From positions 21,862 through 85,861 of the forward strand of contig CAYRFQ010000030.1 in the NCBI GenBank assembly GCA_964423615.1: 64,000 nucleotides of DNA. The letters are read 5' to 3'. This document shows, piece by piece, positions 55,448 to 63,865 of this stretch. The translations under genes and the position numbers were made by a program. How positions within the stretch are numbered: the first letter of the stretch is position 1; each line of letters starts with the position of its first letter. Under the pieces are notes generated by a model that made no database searches, had not been told where the DNA came from, and worked only from the letters and a program-made list of their open reading frames with translations. The stretch comes from CAYRFQ01 sp964423615. GTDB lineage: Bacteria; Planctomycetota; Planctomycetia; Gemmatales; Gemmataceae.

Positions 55448-55906
55448 GCTATCACGGCGTCCTTGGCGTTTTGAACTTCGGACAGTTCGGCACCTATCCA
55501 AGACAACAGGCGACAGATGAAAGCTCCCCACATTCGGGGTGGAGTAACACAAAATTGATCGGTGTCTTGTTTTGTTGTTTAACAAGGACAGAGGAGCCGT
55601 GTGGGGTTGACTCCACGACCGAACCCTGGAGCCAGGTCATCGAGCGTACTCGTTTCCAGGACGGAGCCCTGGAAACGAAAGTTGGCAAGGGTCTGGCCCG
55701 CTTCCAAGGAAACCGGAACCAAATCAATTTCACGGTCCCGACAATCCAGACCAGCTCTCTGAGCATCTGCAGGCTTTAACATTCTAAGCAATCCAAAAGC
55801 AAGGATTTTTTTCGCTTCGTGGGTTGTTTGGCTGTCAGGAGAAAGGCAGGACCGTCCGAAGTGGTATTGACTCAGGGAACACGGTGGTCATAAAAGTAGG
55901 ATCGAT
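55448..55906. other. Intergenic stretch with REP-like palindromes
   Basis: Two nested palindromes lie at 55624-55678: CCTGG-AGC-CAGG and TCGTTTCCAGG (55650-55660) pairing with CCTGGAAACGA (55668-55678) over a seven-base loop. They may serve as a bidirectional terminator between the convergent VWA and receiver genes, though no T-run follows. No gene is recognised. Confidence 0.6.
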
Positions 55907-56338
55907 CTACGTGATGCTATTTGTCTCGGTGATGGGCTCTGTCTCCAGAATGGGAGAGGGCGCTTCGAGCCAGTGTTGAAGTTGAGTCCGAAGGGTAGCC
56001 ATGTTGAGCTGACCGTGGTAAATCACCGAACCATTGGTGTCATCGAAAGCAGCCTCGGGAGAACAGACGATGACTTTCAACTCTGGGTGTAAGTCTCTTG
56101 CCTTGTGAAAGACTTCGAGGTCTTCCAACGACAGGCCATCGGTTTCCCAGATTACCAGATCCGGCCAAGTGGGAACTTGGGCAAGCATAAATCGGGCTTG
56201 TTCGGGAGTGTAGGCCGTTTCAACGAAACAACCAAGAATCGTCAACGACCGTTCCAGAACGTATCCACGGTGAAATTCTTCGACAATCAGAAAGATATTC
56301 GGGCCGAGATTATCGGAGATCAAGCTATTTGTGTCCAT
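55907..56338 (-). CDS. Degenerate response-regulator receiver protein
   Basis: This is a stand-alone 143-residue protein with the receiver alpha/beta fold: NIFLIVEEFHRGYVLERSLTILGCFVETAYTPEQARFMLAQVPTWPDLVIWETDG...DLHPELKVIVCSP. The acidic pocket is VEE rather than VDD, the phosphorylation site position is Glu (W-E-T-D) rather than Asp, and no conserved Lys follows strand 5. It therefore resembles the pseudo-receivers that signal without phosphorylation. The tail is Glu/Thr-rich (ILETEPITETNS). It is divergent from a sigma factor gene. A functional link to that gene is possible but not shown. Starting ATG 56338 has a ribosome-binding-like AGGAAG in range. Confidence 0.7.
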   Translation of the reverse strand: MDTNSLISDNLGPNIFLIVEEFHRGYVLERSLTILGCFVETAYTPEQARFMLAQVPTWPDLVIWETDGLSLEDLEVFHKARDLHPELKVIVCSPEAAFDDTNGSVIYHGQLNMATLRTQLQHWLEAPSPILETEPITETNSIT

Positions 56339-56570
56339 CGGGTGCTCTTCCTAGCTGCTAAAGGGCAAAATGCTGTTCTTCCCTGCGTAATCGATATTTG
56401 CCGGAAATATGGACACAATTTTTTCAATTATCGCAATTTATCGATATTACGCGATCCCTCAAAACTAAAGGAGGCACCATTCAATCGGCGTTTGTACGCT
56501 TTTGAGATCGATTCAACGTCAGAAACGGTATGGATTTTTTTCATAACGAGATCTTCCCACGCTCTTGTCC

Positions 56571-56576
56571 TATAAT
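56571..56576 (+). promoter_or_regulatory. Candidate -10 box
   Basis: A perfect TATAAT at 56571-56576 lies 45 bases before the sigma factor start codon. No good -35 was found at 17 bases, so assignment is weak. Confidence 0.3.
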
Positions 56577-56620
56577 GGCGTAATGGCCTGTGAATCCTTT
56601 TCCAAGGAGAGTTGTTCCAG

Positions 56621-57226
56621 ATGTCTCAACCGACAGCCTCACCAAATCATCGCAATCGGCACTACATGGCCGCAGTGGTTCTGGGCACGGCTTTGTCGGC
56701 TCTCGGGGTACCTCAGGCACTGGCGAAAGAGCACGCCGACCTGAATCCCAAAGTGGTTGCCGACATAAGTCGTTACTGTACTGCTTGTTGGCGCAACGCT
56801 CGACTCCCGACCGATTCCTGGGGTGATTGCACCCAGGATGTGTTCAGTCGGCTCATGCAACGGCTAAAGTTGACGCAATGGAACCGCGTGTTCCAAGCGG
56901 AAACGGCCGAGCGGCAGGAGTTCGTGCGCGCCATCGACGCAGTCAAGAAACGAACCCAGCGCCGACTCAAGCGAACCAAGCCAATGCCGGAAATCTTGGC
57001 TGACCAAAGCGACGTTGACCACCGCAAACGAGCCGAAGAACTCGAAATCGTGCACCAAGCTGCCGACGAAGTTCTCAGCGAGCGCCAGAAGACCATCCTG
57101 CGACTGAGTATGGAAGGCTGGTGTGTCGCAGAAATGGCTCAAGAACTCGATTTGGCTCCCGAACGAGTCAGCGACGAGAAATACAAGGCGGTTCGAAAAC
57201 TACGTCAACATTTGAAAGTGGCGTAA
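56621..57226 (+). CDS. Sigma-70/ECF-like factor with hydrophobic N-terminal segment
   Basis: This is a 201-residue protein. Residues about 35-90 fit sigma region 2 (DISRYCTACWRNARLPTDSWGDCTQDVFSRLMQRL) and 150-198 fit region 4 (LSERQKTILRLSMEGWCVAEMAQELDLAPERVSDEKYKAVRKLRQHL) with its helix-turn-helix. Before them a hydrophobic stretch (MAAVVLGTALSALGVPQALA, about residues 16-35) resembles a signal peptide or membrane anchor, which is unusual in a sigma factor. ATG 56621 follows AAGGAGA at ten bases; the earlier TTG at 56612 is too near it. It is divergent from the receiver-like gene and convergent with a secreted protein gene. It probably directs a small regulon. Confidence 0.75.
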   Translation: MSQPTASPNHRNRHYMAAVVLGTALSALGVPQALAKEHADLNPKVVADISRYCTACWRNARLPTDSWGDCTQDVFSRLMQRLKLTQWNRVFQAETAERQEFVRAIDAVKKRTQRRLKRTKPMPEILADQSDVDHRKRAEELEIVHQAADEVLSERQKTILRLSMEGWCVAEMAQELDLAPERVSDEKYKAVRKLRQHLKVA

Positions 57227-57261
57227 CGTCGGCTTAAAACAAATGTCCTATGTAAGCACAA

Positions 57262-57317
57262 AAAACATTCGCGATACCTGACGAAATGACCTAAACGTCG
57301 GGCATCACGAATGTTTT
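57262..57317. terminator. Bidirectional terminator-like inverted repeat
   Basis: Two 22-base arms, 57262-57283 and 57296-57317, are complementary at 19 positions around a 12-base loop. They start with AAAACATTCG and end with CGAATGTTTT. The structure lies between the convergent sigma and secreted-protein genes. T-runs follow in both directions. Confidence 0.75.
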
Positions 57318-57357
57318 GGCTGTACAAGTTCTGTTTTTGTGAAATTCCTACCTCAAA

Positions 57358-58362
57358 TCAAAAACCCCCAAATAAATCATTCTTCGGGGGTTCGTTTCGT
57401 TTCTTCCGATTGGTGTCCAGTTTTTTCTGGAGCTTTTCAAGTTTTGTGGCGTTCTCTGGTGTCGTGATGTAGATGCCGCTGCCCATGCGGGTCATTGACA
57501 ATCCCACCGAGTCGGTCGTCATGATGAGAATGGCTTCCAAGGAGACATTGCCAGCAAATGTGGCCGTAATCAGAGCGTCCTTTTGGGCTTCAACTCTCGG
57601 GTCGATGGTGATGCTAGCTCCGGTGAGGCCTTCCAGAAGTTGGCAGGCTTTTTCAAGTGGTGTCTTCTGGAATTCGATGAAGGGTTTCTCACCGAGCAGT
57701 GATTCAATACTGGCTTCGTTTTTCGTTGTAATCACAAGCTGACCATTGCGAATCAAAACCGCAGCGTTGTCGTATTCGATTTGCGAAAGGGCAAACCGTA
57801 AGGCAGCCGCCAGGCAGATTTTCTTAGGACTGCGGGGCAATCGAACTTCTGTCTCGCTCACCTCGGCAAAGTCTGGGTTGGCATTCTTGAAGGCGGCCGT
57901 GTCCAGGAGGATGGGAAGTTCTTTTCCGGCTGCATTACCGAAGTCTGAAAAGACCGTCAAAAGCTCCGGTAGTTTCAGCCTGAGACCCTGAAAATTTTTC
58001 GTGGGAATTTCAAGGTTCAGTGCCTCCAACAATTCCAACCTCCGAGTGTAGAGTTGTTCAGGGGTTCGAGTCGCTAGGATGGGCCGCTTCTGGTTTTGAG
58101 GTTCTCGCTTCGGTTGTGCTTTTGGCCATCCTGGGTCTCCTTTGGGCCCTGTGTGCACCGGCCCACACACACAACGATGTTCTTGTCCTCGAGAAAGAGT
58201 AATCGGTCGGGGCTGTTTGTTGGGTTTCCCATTTCCGACTTTTTGTTCTTGTGATTTTGCACCTTTTTCCGTGGGGACATTCCGTTGGCCAGCAAAAGTG
58301 ATGGCGACACCGACCCCAACCGCGAGGACGATGGCGAGGACGATAGTTTGGGTTTTGTTCAT
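57358..58362 (-). CDS. Exported protein with two STN/secretin-like domains
   Basis: This 334-residue protein has an N-terminal hydrophobic segment (TIVLAIVLAVGVGVAITFAG), a Pro/Lys-rich linker with a short collagen-like run (GPVHTGPKGDPGWP), and two repeated alpha/beta domains. Each has the shape L-P-x-x-x-x-L-x-A-A-L-R-F-x-L-x-x-x...G-x-x-I-T, as in KICLAAALRFALSQIEYDNAAVLIRNGQLVITT and PLEKACQLLEGLTGASITIDPRVEAQKDALITATFAGNVSLEAILIMTTDSVGLSMTRMGSGIYITTPE. This is the STN-like fold of secretins and TonB-system proteins. It lacks a pore domain, so it is probably a periplasmic accessory protein. No neighbouring secretion genes are visible. Confidence 0.65.
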   Translation of the reverse strand: MNKTQTIVLAIVLAVGVGVAITFAGQRNVPTEKGAKSQEQKVGNGKPNKQPRPITLSRGQEHRCVCGPVHTGPKGDPGWPKAQPKREPQNQKRPILATRTPEQLYTRRLELLEALNLEIPTKNFQGLRLKLPELLTVFSDFGNAAGKELPILLDTAAFKNANPDFAEVSETEVRLPRSPKKICLAAALRFALSQIEYDNAAVLIRNGQLVITTKNEASIESLLGEKPFIEFQKTPLEKACQLLEGLTGASITIDPRVEAQKDALITATFAGNVSLEAILIMTTDSVGLSMTRMGSGIYITTPENATKLEKLQKKLDTNRKKRNEPPKNDLFGGF

Positions 58363-58512
58363 GGACTGCGTTCCTTTGAATTGGGGTGCTGAGAAATTGT
58401 GAGAGTTGAAGTTGTCTTGAGTGGAATTGCGTTTGATCGATAAGGATTGTAATCGGACGGGTGACGCCGTGCAATTTTTCTCTGCGAGAGAATCCCGAGT
58501 GAGGCATCATGA

Positions 58513-58530
58513 GTCATTGATGTCAATGAC
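58513..58530. promoter_or_regulatory. Perfect 18-bp palindrome
   Basis: GTCATTGA and TCAATGAC are complementary with a two-base centre at 58513-58530. It lies about 150 bases upstream of the minus-strand STN-like gene, so a transcription factor site is possible. No regulator is assigned. Confidence 0.35.
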
Positions 58531-58618
58531 AAGCTCTATGGTTGTATGAAGATGGAATGAAGGATTCTGGTCAGAACACGTTGTCTTCCAGATCACTCCC
58601 GAGTAACATGAAAACCGT

Positions 58619-58689
58619 GCGGCATTAGCATAGTGGTAATGCACAGGCTTCCCAAGCCTGTGAGACGGGTTCGATTCCCGTATGCCGCT
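58619..58689 (+). tRNA. tRNA-Gly (anticodon CCC)
   Basis: The acceptor stem GCGGCAT pairs fully with ATGCCGC (58682-58688). The D-arm contains AGCATAGTGGTAATGC, the anticodon stem CAGGC/GCCTG encloses TTCCCAA (anticodon CCC, decoding GGG), and the T-arm is ACGGG-TTCGATT-CCCGT. The 3' CCA is not encoded. It lies between the STN-like protein gene and prs and is in opposite orientation to both. Confidence 0.95.
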
Positions 58690-58729
58690 CTCATTCCCAC
58701 ATGTCGAAACGAACTGCAATCTTCCAATC

Positions 58730-59683
58730 TTACTCGAACAACTTGCTCACCGACTCGTTGAAGTGGATTCGTTTGATCGCGTCGGCCAAGAGTTTAGCTA
58801 TACTTTGAACTTTGATCTTCTCGATGGCAGTTTCGGGATTGAGGGGAATCGTGTCGGTCACAATAACCTGCTTGATAGGGGATTCCAGGATGCGTGACAT
58901 GGCTGGCCCGCAGAAGACACCATGTGTCGCTGCGGCGTAGATCTCCCTGGCACCGTGGTCGTTGGCGAGTTTGGCGGCTCCCACGATACTCCCTGCTGTC
59001 GAAATCATGTCGTCGAAAATAAAGACGACTTTTCCTTCGAGCGAGCCACCAATCAAGTGAGCTTGCTGGGCATTCATGGCGCTGGAGCGACGTTTGTCGA
59101 TGATGGCAATGCCGCCACCCAGCCGCTTCTGGTGTGTCAAAGCCCGTTTGATACTCCCTTCATCAGGACTCAGAACGACCAGGTCTTCGGCGGGAATGTT
59201 CATCTTGCGAACATAGTCGTCGATGACCGGCCCGGCATTCAAATGATCCACCGGGATGTCGAAAAACCCCTGAATCTGCGCGGCGTGTAGATCGACCGCG
59301 AGAACACGATCTGCTCCGGCGGAGGTGATCAAATCCGCCACCAGTTTGGCTGTGATGGGAACGCGACCCACGTCCTTGCGGTCTTGTCTGGCGTATCCAT
59401 AGTAGGGCAAGACGGCCGTCACGCGAGCCGCGCTGGCTCGCTTGAACGCGTCGAGTATGACGACCAACTCCATCAAATGTTCGTTGACAGGCGGGCAAGT
59501 TGGCTGAACAACAAAGATGTCACGCCCTCGGACGTTCTCATCGATCCGAGCCCAGTTCTCGCCGTCTGGAAAATTCCGTAACGTAATCTCACCGAGTGGA
59601 TCACCCAGATGTTTGGATATTCGCTCGGCGAGAGGCAGATTAGCACGACCGGCAAAGATTTTGAGTTTGTTGTTGTAGTGCAT
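58730..59683 (-). CDS. prs: Ribose-phosphate pyrophosphokinase
   Basis: It makes PRPP from ribose-5-phosphate and ATP for nucleotide, histidine and tryptophan synthesis. FPDGENW near residue 38, YARQDRK at 97-103, DLHAAQIQGFFDIPVDHL (His133 metal ligand) and the PRPP loop FDDMISTAGS at 223-232 are all present. Lys197 and Arg199 in IDKRR correspond to the flexible-loop catalytic pair. The length of 317 residues is normal, so it is class I in type and allosteric control by phosphate and ADP is expected from the family. It is on the minus strand, opposite to the tRNA gene at 58619. Confidence 0.96.
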   Translation of the reverse strand: MHYNNKLKIFAGRANLPLAERISKHLGDPLGEITLRNFPDGENWARIDENVRGRDIFVVQPTCPPVNEHLMELVVILDAFKRASAARVTAVLPYYGYARQDRKDVGRVPITAKLVADLITSAGADRVLAVDLHAAQIQGFFDIPVDHLNAGPVIDDYVRKMNIPAEDLVVLSPDEGSIKRALTHQKRLGGGIAIIDKRRSSAMNAQQAHLIGGSLEGKVVFIFDDMISTAGSIVGAAKLANDHGAREIYAAATHGVFCGPAMSRILESPIKQVIVTDTIPLNPETAIEKIKVQSIAKLLADAIKRIHFNESVSKLFE

Positions 59684-59877
59684 GTGATCGAAGACAGGAG
59701 TGGATTGGGCGAAGGTAAAGTTGTTTCTTTAATCAAAAGCTCTCAGATGAGTTTTTTATGAAGATGTAGAGTAGGTTAAAGTAGCACCTCGAATGCTTGA
59801 TGTAAAGTTGGAAATGCTGATTGCTGGATTTCGAATACCTTTCCCGCCAGCATTCCACCGCGTTGTTTTGATGTTCC

Positions 59878-61056
59878 CTATCCCATCACCCCATACGAAT
59901 ACGGTGTGGTGACCAAATCTTTTTCGGCAAATCGAGAATACCGGAGTGTGGAAATATCGGCAGCTTTCGCCTCGCCATCGACAACGAGTTCGGTCACAAG
60001 TTCGCCGACGATCGGGGACATCTTGAACCCATGCCCACTAAACCCGACAGCACAGTAGACACCTTCGATGCCGGGGAGTTTGTCAATAATGGGGTGCCAG
60101 TCGGGAGTGATACCATAGAGTGCACCATAACCGCCACGTCCGTAGCTGCGGTGCATGGCAGGATATCGACGGCAAAGGCGTTGGCGGAACTCTGGCAACC
60201 ACTCGGCGTTGGCCGCTTCGTGGTAGTTGTCCGGGTCCACAGGATCATTCATTTCCTCTCCTGTGATCATACCTCCGTGGATCATTTCTCCATGGGTAGG
60301 CTTGAAATACGTGCCCTGGACGAAATCTCCGTAGACGGCTCCGCGTCTGCCGAAATCAGTTGGTCTTCGATTCAGTGCCACCTGCGTCCGGTAGGCTCCT
60401 ACTGGCAACTCAATACCCATCAGTTTTCCCAGTTGGCCCGTCCAAGCTCCGGTCGCCAAAACCAAGGTGTGGCAGTTATAGCGGCCCTCGTTGGTCTCAA
60501 CGCCAACGACCCTCTCGCCTTCGCGGACGATCTCCTTGACTTCAACGCCGAGACGAATGTCGGCTCCCTCACGGCGTGCCGCATCGGCAAACGCCGCAAC
60601 CGCCTGAACGGATTCAACATATCCGGCTTCGGGCTCGTGGACGGCAATTTCATCCTCGGCGAGTCGTGCGTTGGGGTCGATCTCCGAAAGGAGTTCGGAC
60701 GTCAACGTATGGACCTCGACGCCGAGTTCCTGTTGCAGCTTGATGCTGGCCTGAAGCGGTTCGCGATCCTTCTCGTTGACGACGATGATGAGCCCTGCAT
60801 TCGTAAATACCGGCGGGCCACCGACGATTTCGGGGAACTGTTCGAAGACCCTCAAGCTCTTGCGGGCCATCGTAATCGTCAAAGGATTTGAATAGTGTTG
60901 CCGAACGATGGCTCCGGACTTTCCGCTCGAACCCGCCCCTAGAAACGATTTCTCGACCAAAACCACCCGGCCAACATGACGTTTGGCGAGTTGCCACGCG
61001 ATGCTCGTTCCGATCACGCCACCGCCGACAATTAAGACATCCGTTGTAGCTGTCAT
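59878..61056 (-). CDS. FAD-dependent oxidoreductase (DAO/sarcosine oxidase-like)
   Basis: This is a 392-residue flavoprotein of the DAO family. The Rossmann motif VLIVGGGVIGTSIAWQLAKRHVGRVVLVEKSFLGAGSSGKSGAIVRQHYSN comes first and is followed by the long substrate part. The family's C-terminal GVYCAVGFSGHGFKMSPIVGELVTELV (FAD and substrate contact) ends it. It probably oxidises an amino or N-methyl acid (glycine, sarcosine or similar). ATG at 61056 is chosen because GAGGA lies six to ten bases before it. A much longer frame reaching 61341 would append unrelated residues from the region that includes a WD40 remnant. The gene follows the glycosyltransferase on the same strand. Confidence 0.88.
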   Translation of the reverse strand: MTATTDVLIVGGGVIGTSIAWQLAKRHVGRVVLVEKSFLGAGSSGKSGAIVRQHYSNPLTITMARKSLRVFEQFPEIVGGPPVFTNAGLIIVVNEKDREPLQASIKLQQELGVEVHTLTSELLSEIDPNARLAEDEIAVHEPEAGYVESVQAVAAFADAARREGADIRLGVEVKEIVREGERVVGVETNEGRYNCHTLVLATGAWTGQLGKLMGIELPVGAYRTQVALNRRPTDFGRRGAVYGDFVQGTYFKPTHGEMIHGGMITGEEMNDPVDPDNYHEAANAEWLPEFRQRLCRRYPAMHRSYGRGGYGALYGITPDWHPIIDKLPGIEGVYCAVGFSGHGFKMSPIVGELVTELVVDGEAKAADISTLRYSRFAEKDLVTTPYSYGVMG

Positions 61057-61108
61057 GGGCCTATCCTCTGGGCTGAACCGGGTGATGAACACGAAGATGC
61101 GAGCGATC

Positions 61109-61354
61109 CTATAGCAACACTGTTGCCTCACACAATCCTGATGCGAGGGTCTTGCCGTCGGGAGAGAATACGAGCGACAACACGAGACTTTCGAGCGTTG
61201 GTAAAGCCCAGACTTGTTTTTTGTCAAACACATCATAAACCGGAATTTCGCGGTTTGACTTTTTCCTGTCCTCCGGTGTCTTTTCGGTACTCCCGCATGA
61301 ACCGTTTTGTGGAACTGTCTTCGGTCGGGGCAGTGAATCATTCTCCTTGGTCAT
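61109..61354 (-). pseudogene. Remnant of a WD40-repeat gene
   Basis: The 81-codon minus-strand frame ends in PVYDVFDKKQVWALPTLESLVLSLVFSPDGKTLASGLCEATVLL, one clear WD40 repeat (V-F-S-P-D-G-K-T-L-A-S-G...T-V-x-L), and then stops where the next repeat should continue. The first 35 residues are Lys/Glu/Pro-rich and have no domain. It begins nine bases after the stop of the glycosyltransferase and ends just before the oxidoreductase. A whole WD40 propeller would need several more repeats, so this is a broken or residual piece. A tiny functional gene is less likely. Confidence 0.6.
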
Positions 61355-61362
61355 CAGGGATC

Positions 61363-62589
61363 CTAATTCTTGGAGTACTCGGCGCGGGCTTCCTCATACA
61401 ACTCCAACATCTTCGGGAGACACACATCCAGGCTGTATTCCTTGCGAATCATCTCGACTCCCGCTTCGCCGAGGTGTCGGAAGTCGTTTGGATTGTCGAG
61501 GACTCTGTTGGCTTGTTCGACGAAACCATCGACGTCGAAGAAATCCACGAGCAAGCCATTTTGCTCGTGCGTGATCATTTCCTGGACGGGGCTCGTGCTC
61601 GACGCAAGCAACGTCGTCCCACACGCCAAAGCGTTCATCACCGACCACGACAAAACAAACGGCACTGTCAGATAAATGTGCAGATCGGTCAGCGAGAATA
61701 AATACGACAACACAGCTGGAGGCACCAATCCAAGAAACCGAAATCGAGATAGGTCATAATTGTCCTGGGAGGTGATCCACTCCTTGAACGTCTTGCCCTG
61801 GGTGAATCGCTCATCCCCTCCGTAACAAACTCGGTCTTGTCCAGCAATGAGAAAGACCACGTCGTTCCGCATGTCGCACAATCGTTTCGCGACTTTCATG
61901 AAGATGTCGAACCCACGCATCGATTCCATTCCGCGAGTCGCATAAGTGACCACCTTGACGCCTTCGGGAATCGTCAACTCCCCCAGTTTCCGAGGTTCTT
62001 GACGTGCGGCAGCCTCGGGCTTCCAAATATTGAGGTCGACTCCATCGAAGATCACTCGGAGCTTGTCTTGGAACACCTGGGGAAACAAGGCGTTTTGCCA
62101 CTTCGTGGGGCTATATCCGATGTCGCAGTTTTCCATGTCGAGCATGATCATGGCGTTGCGGCTGCGAGCGCGGAGTTTATCGATCTCGCGTGACGGAAAG
62201 TCTGGCCGAAAGTCCATGTCCGAGTTTTTCGTACGGTAGAAGTACTCAAAGTAGTTGACGATTGGACAGTCGTAAAGTTCTCGCAAGTACAACGTCGAGC
62301 CGAAGCCGGAGTGGCCAACGATGAGGTCCGGTTGGATGTCTGGGCGGTTGCGGAGCGCTTCGTAGACGGCAAACGTGTGCCACGTGGCGTTCTCGAACGT
62401 TCGCGAGCAATAATGTGTGTTCGCCGTCGCTCCGCCTCGTGGTTTGTATTGGATCATCTCGATCGCACCGACCTTGCCGCCGGGTTTCTCCGAGACGAAC
62501 GTACAGCGGAAGTTCTTTTCCTCCGCCAAGTACTTGGCTATGTGACCGAACTGAGCCGGAAAGTTCTGGTGGACAAACAAGACGTGCAT
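61363..62589 (-). CDS. GT4-family glycosyltransferase
   Basis: This 408-residue GT-B glycosyltransferase has an N-terminal lobe that reads MHVLFVHQNFPAQFGHIAKYLAEEKNFRCTFVSEKPGG. The linker is RVIFDGVDLNIWKP. The C-terminal lobe contains VVTYATRGMESMRGFDIFMKV and LTVPFVLSWSVMNALACGTTLLASSTSPVQEMI. The donor motif is less canonical than in the polysaccharide locus (V-L-S-W-S-V-M-N-A in place of E-G-F-G-x-x-x-x-E), so specificity may differ. It is on the minus strand, divergent from dapA, and isolated from the main locus by 40 kb. The acceptor is unknown. Confidence 0.85.
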   Translation of the reverse strand: MHVLFVHQNFPAQFGHIAKYLAEEKNFRCTFVSEKPGGKVGAIEMIQYKPRGGATANTHYCSRTFENATWHTFAVYEALRNRPDIQPDLIVGHSGFGSTLYLRELYDCPIVNYFEYFYRTKNSDMDFRPDFPSREIDKLRARSRNAMIMLDMENCDIGYSPTKWQNALFPQVFQDKLRVIFDGVDLNIWKPEAAARQEPRKLGELTIPEGVKVVTYATRGMESMRGFDIFMKVAKRLCDMRNDVVFLIAGQDRVCYGGDERFTQGKTFKEWITSQDNYDLSRFRFLGLVPPAVLSYLFSLTDLHIYLTVPFVLSWSVMNALACGTTLLASSTSPVQEMITHEQNGLLVDFFDVDGFVEQANRVLDNPNDFRHLGEAGVEMIRKEYSLDVCLPKMLELYEEARAEYSKN

Positions 62590-62902
62590 AAGTGTATCCT
62601 GTACAAGCCAATCGCATACCGCCCCGCCGTCAGTTTACCGTATTTGGCCGGGAGAACAAATGTTTGTCAGATGGGTGAACATTGTTCTCCGGCGAGACAT
62701 CCAATAGAGTATTCGGAAATAGAAGCGGGGCGGTGTGCAATTGCAACCTCGTGGGACTGAAGAGTTCTTACGCCGGACGAAAATACCGACGGTGGACTTG
62801 GAATAACACCCATCACGGAACACCACAAACACAGGTACGTCATCTCATCACACGTCACCGTACTCGAACCCCCAAACTCCAAAACCAACGCGAGGCACCA
62901 CC
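62590..62902. other. Divergent intergenic region
   Basis: There are 313 bases between the glycosyltransferase and dapA, transcribed away from each other, so promoters for both should be here. No certain elements are seen. A GAGG-containing stretch before the dapA ATG may be its ribosome-binding site. Confidence 0.45.
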
Positions 62903-63790
62903 ATGGCGACGAAAGGCGAACAGTTTGCAGGCGTAACCGTTGCAATGATCACCCCTTTCAAAAACGGGGAGATTGATTTCGACGCACTCAAAAAGCTAGT
63001 CGATTGGCACATCGAACAAGGCACCGATTGTTTGGCACCCGTCGGGACGACCGGTGAATCTCCCACACTTGGACATGAGGACCACGAGAAGGTCATCGAG
63101 ACCGTGGCTACATACGCCGCCGGACGCATCAAAGTCATGGCCGGAACCGGGTCGAACAGCACAGCCGAAGCGATCCGTTTGACCAAGTTCGCCAAGAGCG
63201 TCGGGGCGGATGGAGCGTTGATGGTCGGTCCCTATTACAACAAGCCGACTCAAGAAGGTTACTATCGGCACTTCATGACCGTTGCCGAGCAAACCGAGAT
63301 TCCGATCGTTCTCTACAACATCCCTGGAAGAACTGGTTCCAACATCACCCCCGAGACGATGGCCCGCTTGAACGAATCGCCCTACATCGTCGCGGTCAAA
63401 GAAGCCACCGGTTCGATGGACCAGGCTTCTCAAATCGCAGCTCTCACAAACCTCACGATCCTCAGTGGCGACGACAGCTTGACGTTGCCTCTCATGAGCG
63501 TCGGCGGGCGTGGCGTCGTGTCGGTCGTTGGAAACATCGTCCCCGCCGACATGAAAGCCATGGTCACGGCCTACCTCGGTGGCGATCACGCCAAGGCTCT
63601 GGAATGGCACCGCAAGTTGTTCCCTCTTTGCCGTGACATGCTGAGCGTCGCCACGAATCCCATTCCACTCAAGACCGCCATGAAATTACTCGGACGAGAC
63701 ACCGGGGAGTTGCGTTTGCCCATGTGCGAGATGGAAGAAGCGGGCGTCGCCCGAGTTCGACAGACCCTCGTGAACTATGGGTTGCTGTGA
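62903..63790 (+). CDS. dapA: 4-hydroxy-tetrahydrodipicolinate synthase
   Basis: This is a TIM-barrel aldolase that condenses pyruvate with aspartate semialdehyde on the way to diaminopimelate and lysine. Catalytic residues are visible: the Thr49-Thr50 pair in VGTTGESPTL, Tyr138 in VLYNIPGRTG, Arg143, and the Schiff-base Lys166 in VAVKEATG. The length of 295 residues is normal. The related N-acetylneuraminate lyase subfamily has similar motifs, but the GTTGE and YNIPGRTG pattern favours DapA. The start at ATG 62903 is well placed at the first strand (FAGVTVAMITPF). It is divergent from a glycosyltransferase, and no other lysine gene is in the window. Confidence 0.93.
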   Translation: MATKGEQFAGVTVAMITPFKNGEIDFDALKKLVDWHIEQGTDCLAPVGTTGESPTLGHEDHEKVIETVATYAAGRIKVMAGTGSNSTAEAIRLTKFAKSVGADGALMVGPYYNKPTQEGYYRHFMTVAEQTEIPIVLYNIPGRTGSNITPETMARLNESPYIVAVKEATGSMDQASQIAALTNLTILSGDDSLTLPLMSVGGRGVVSVVGNIVPADMKAMVTAYLGGDHAKALEWHRKLFPLCRDMLSVATNPIPLKTAMKLLGRDTGELRLPMCEMEEAGVARVRQTLVNYGLL

Positions 63791-63820
63791 TTCGGGTTCA
63801 CAAGGTAGCCCACTTGCTCC

Positions 63821-63865
63821 GTCGTGCCGTCCGCTTCTTCAAGAAAGTGAGACGGACGGCACGAC
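63821..63865. terminator. 13-bp inverted repeat downstream of dapA
   Basis: GTCGTGCCGTCCG at 63821-63833 pairs perfectly with CGGACGGCACGAC at 63853-63865. A small CTTCTT/AAGAAAG hairpin lies inside the loop. It follows dapA by 31 bases and could terminate its transcript, or be a REP-like element similar to the GGACGGCAC piece near 26080. Confidence 0.55.

Noticed and set aside
59878..61341. N-terminally extended FAD oxidoreductase
   Set aside because: The 95 extra residues are rich in Arg, Cys and Ser with no domain, and the ATG at 61056 has a GAGGA ribosome-binding site at the exact start of the Rossmann strand.
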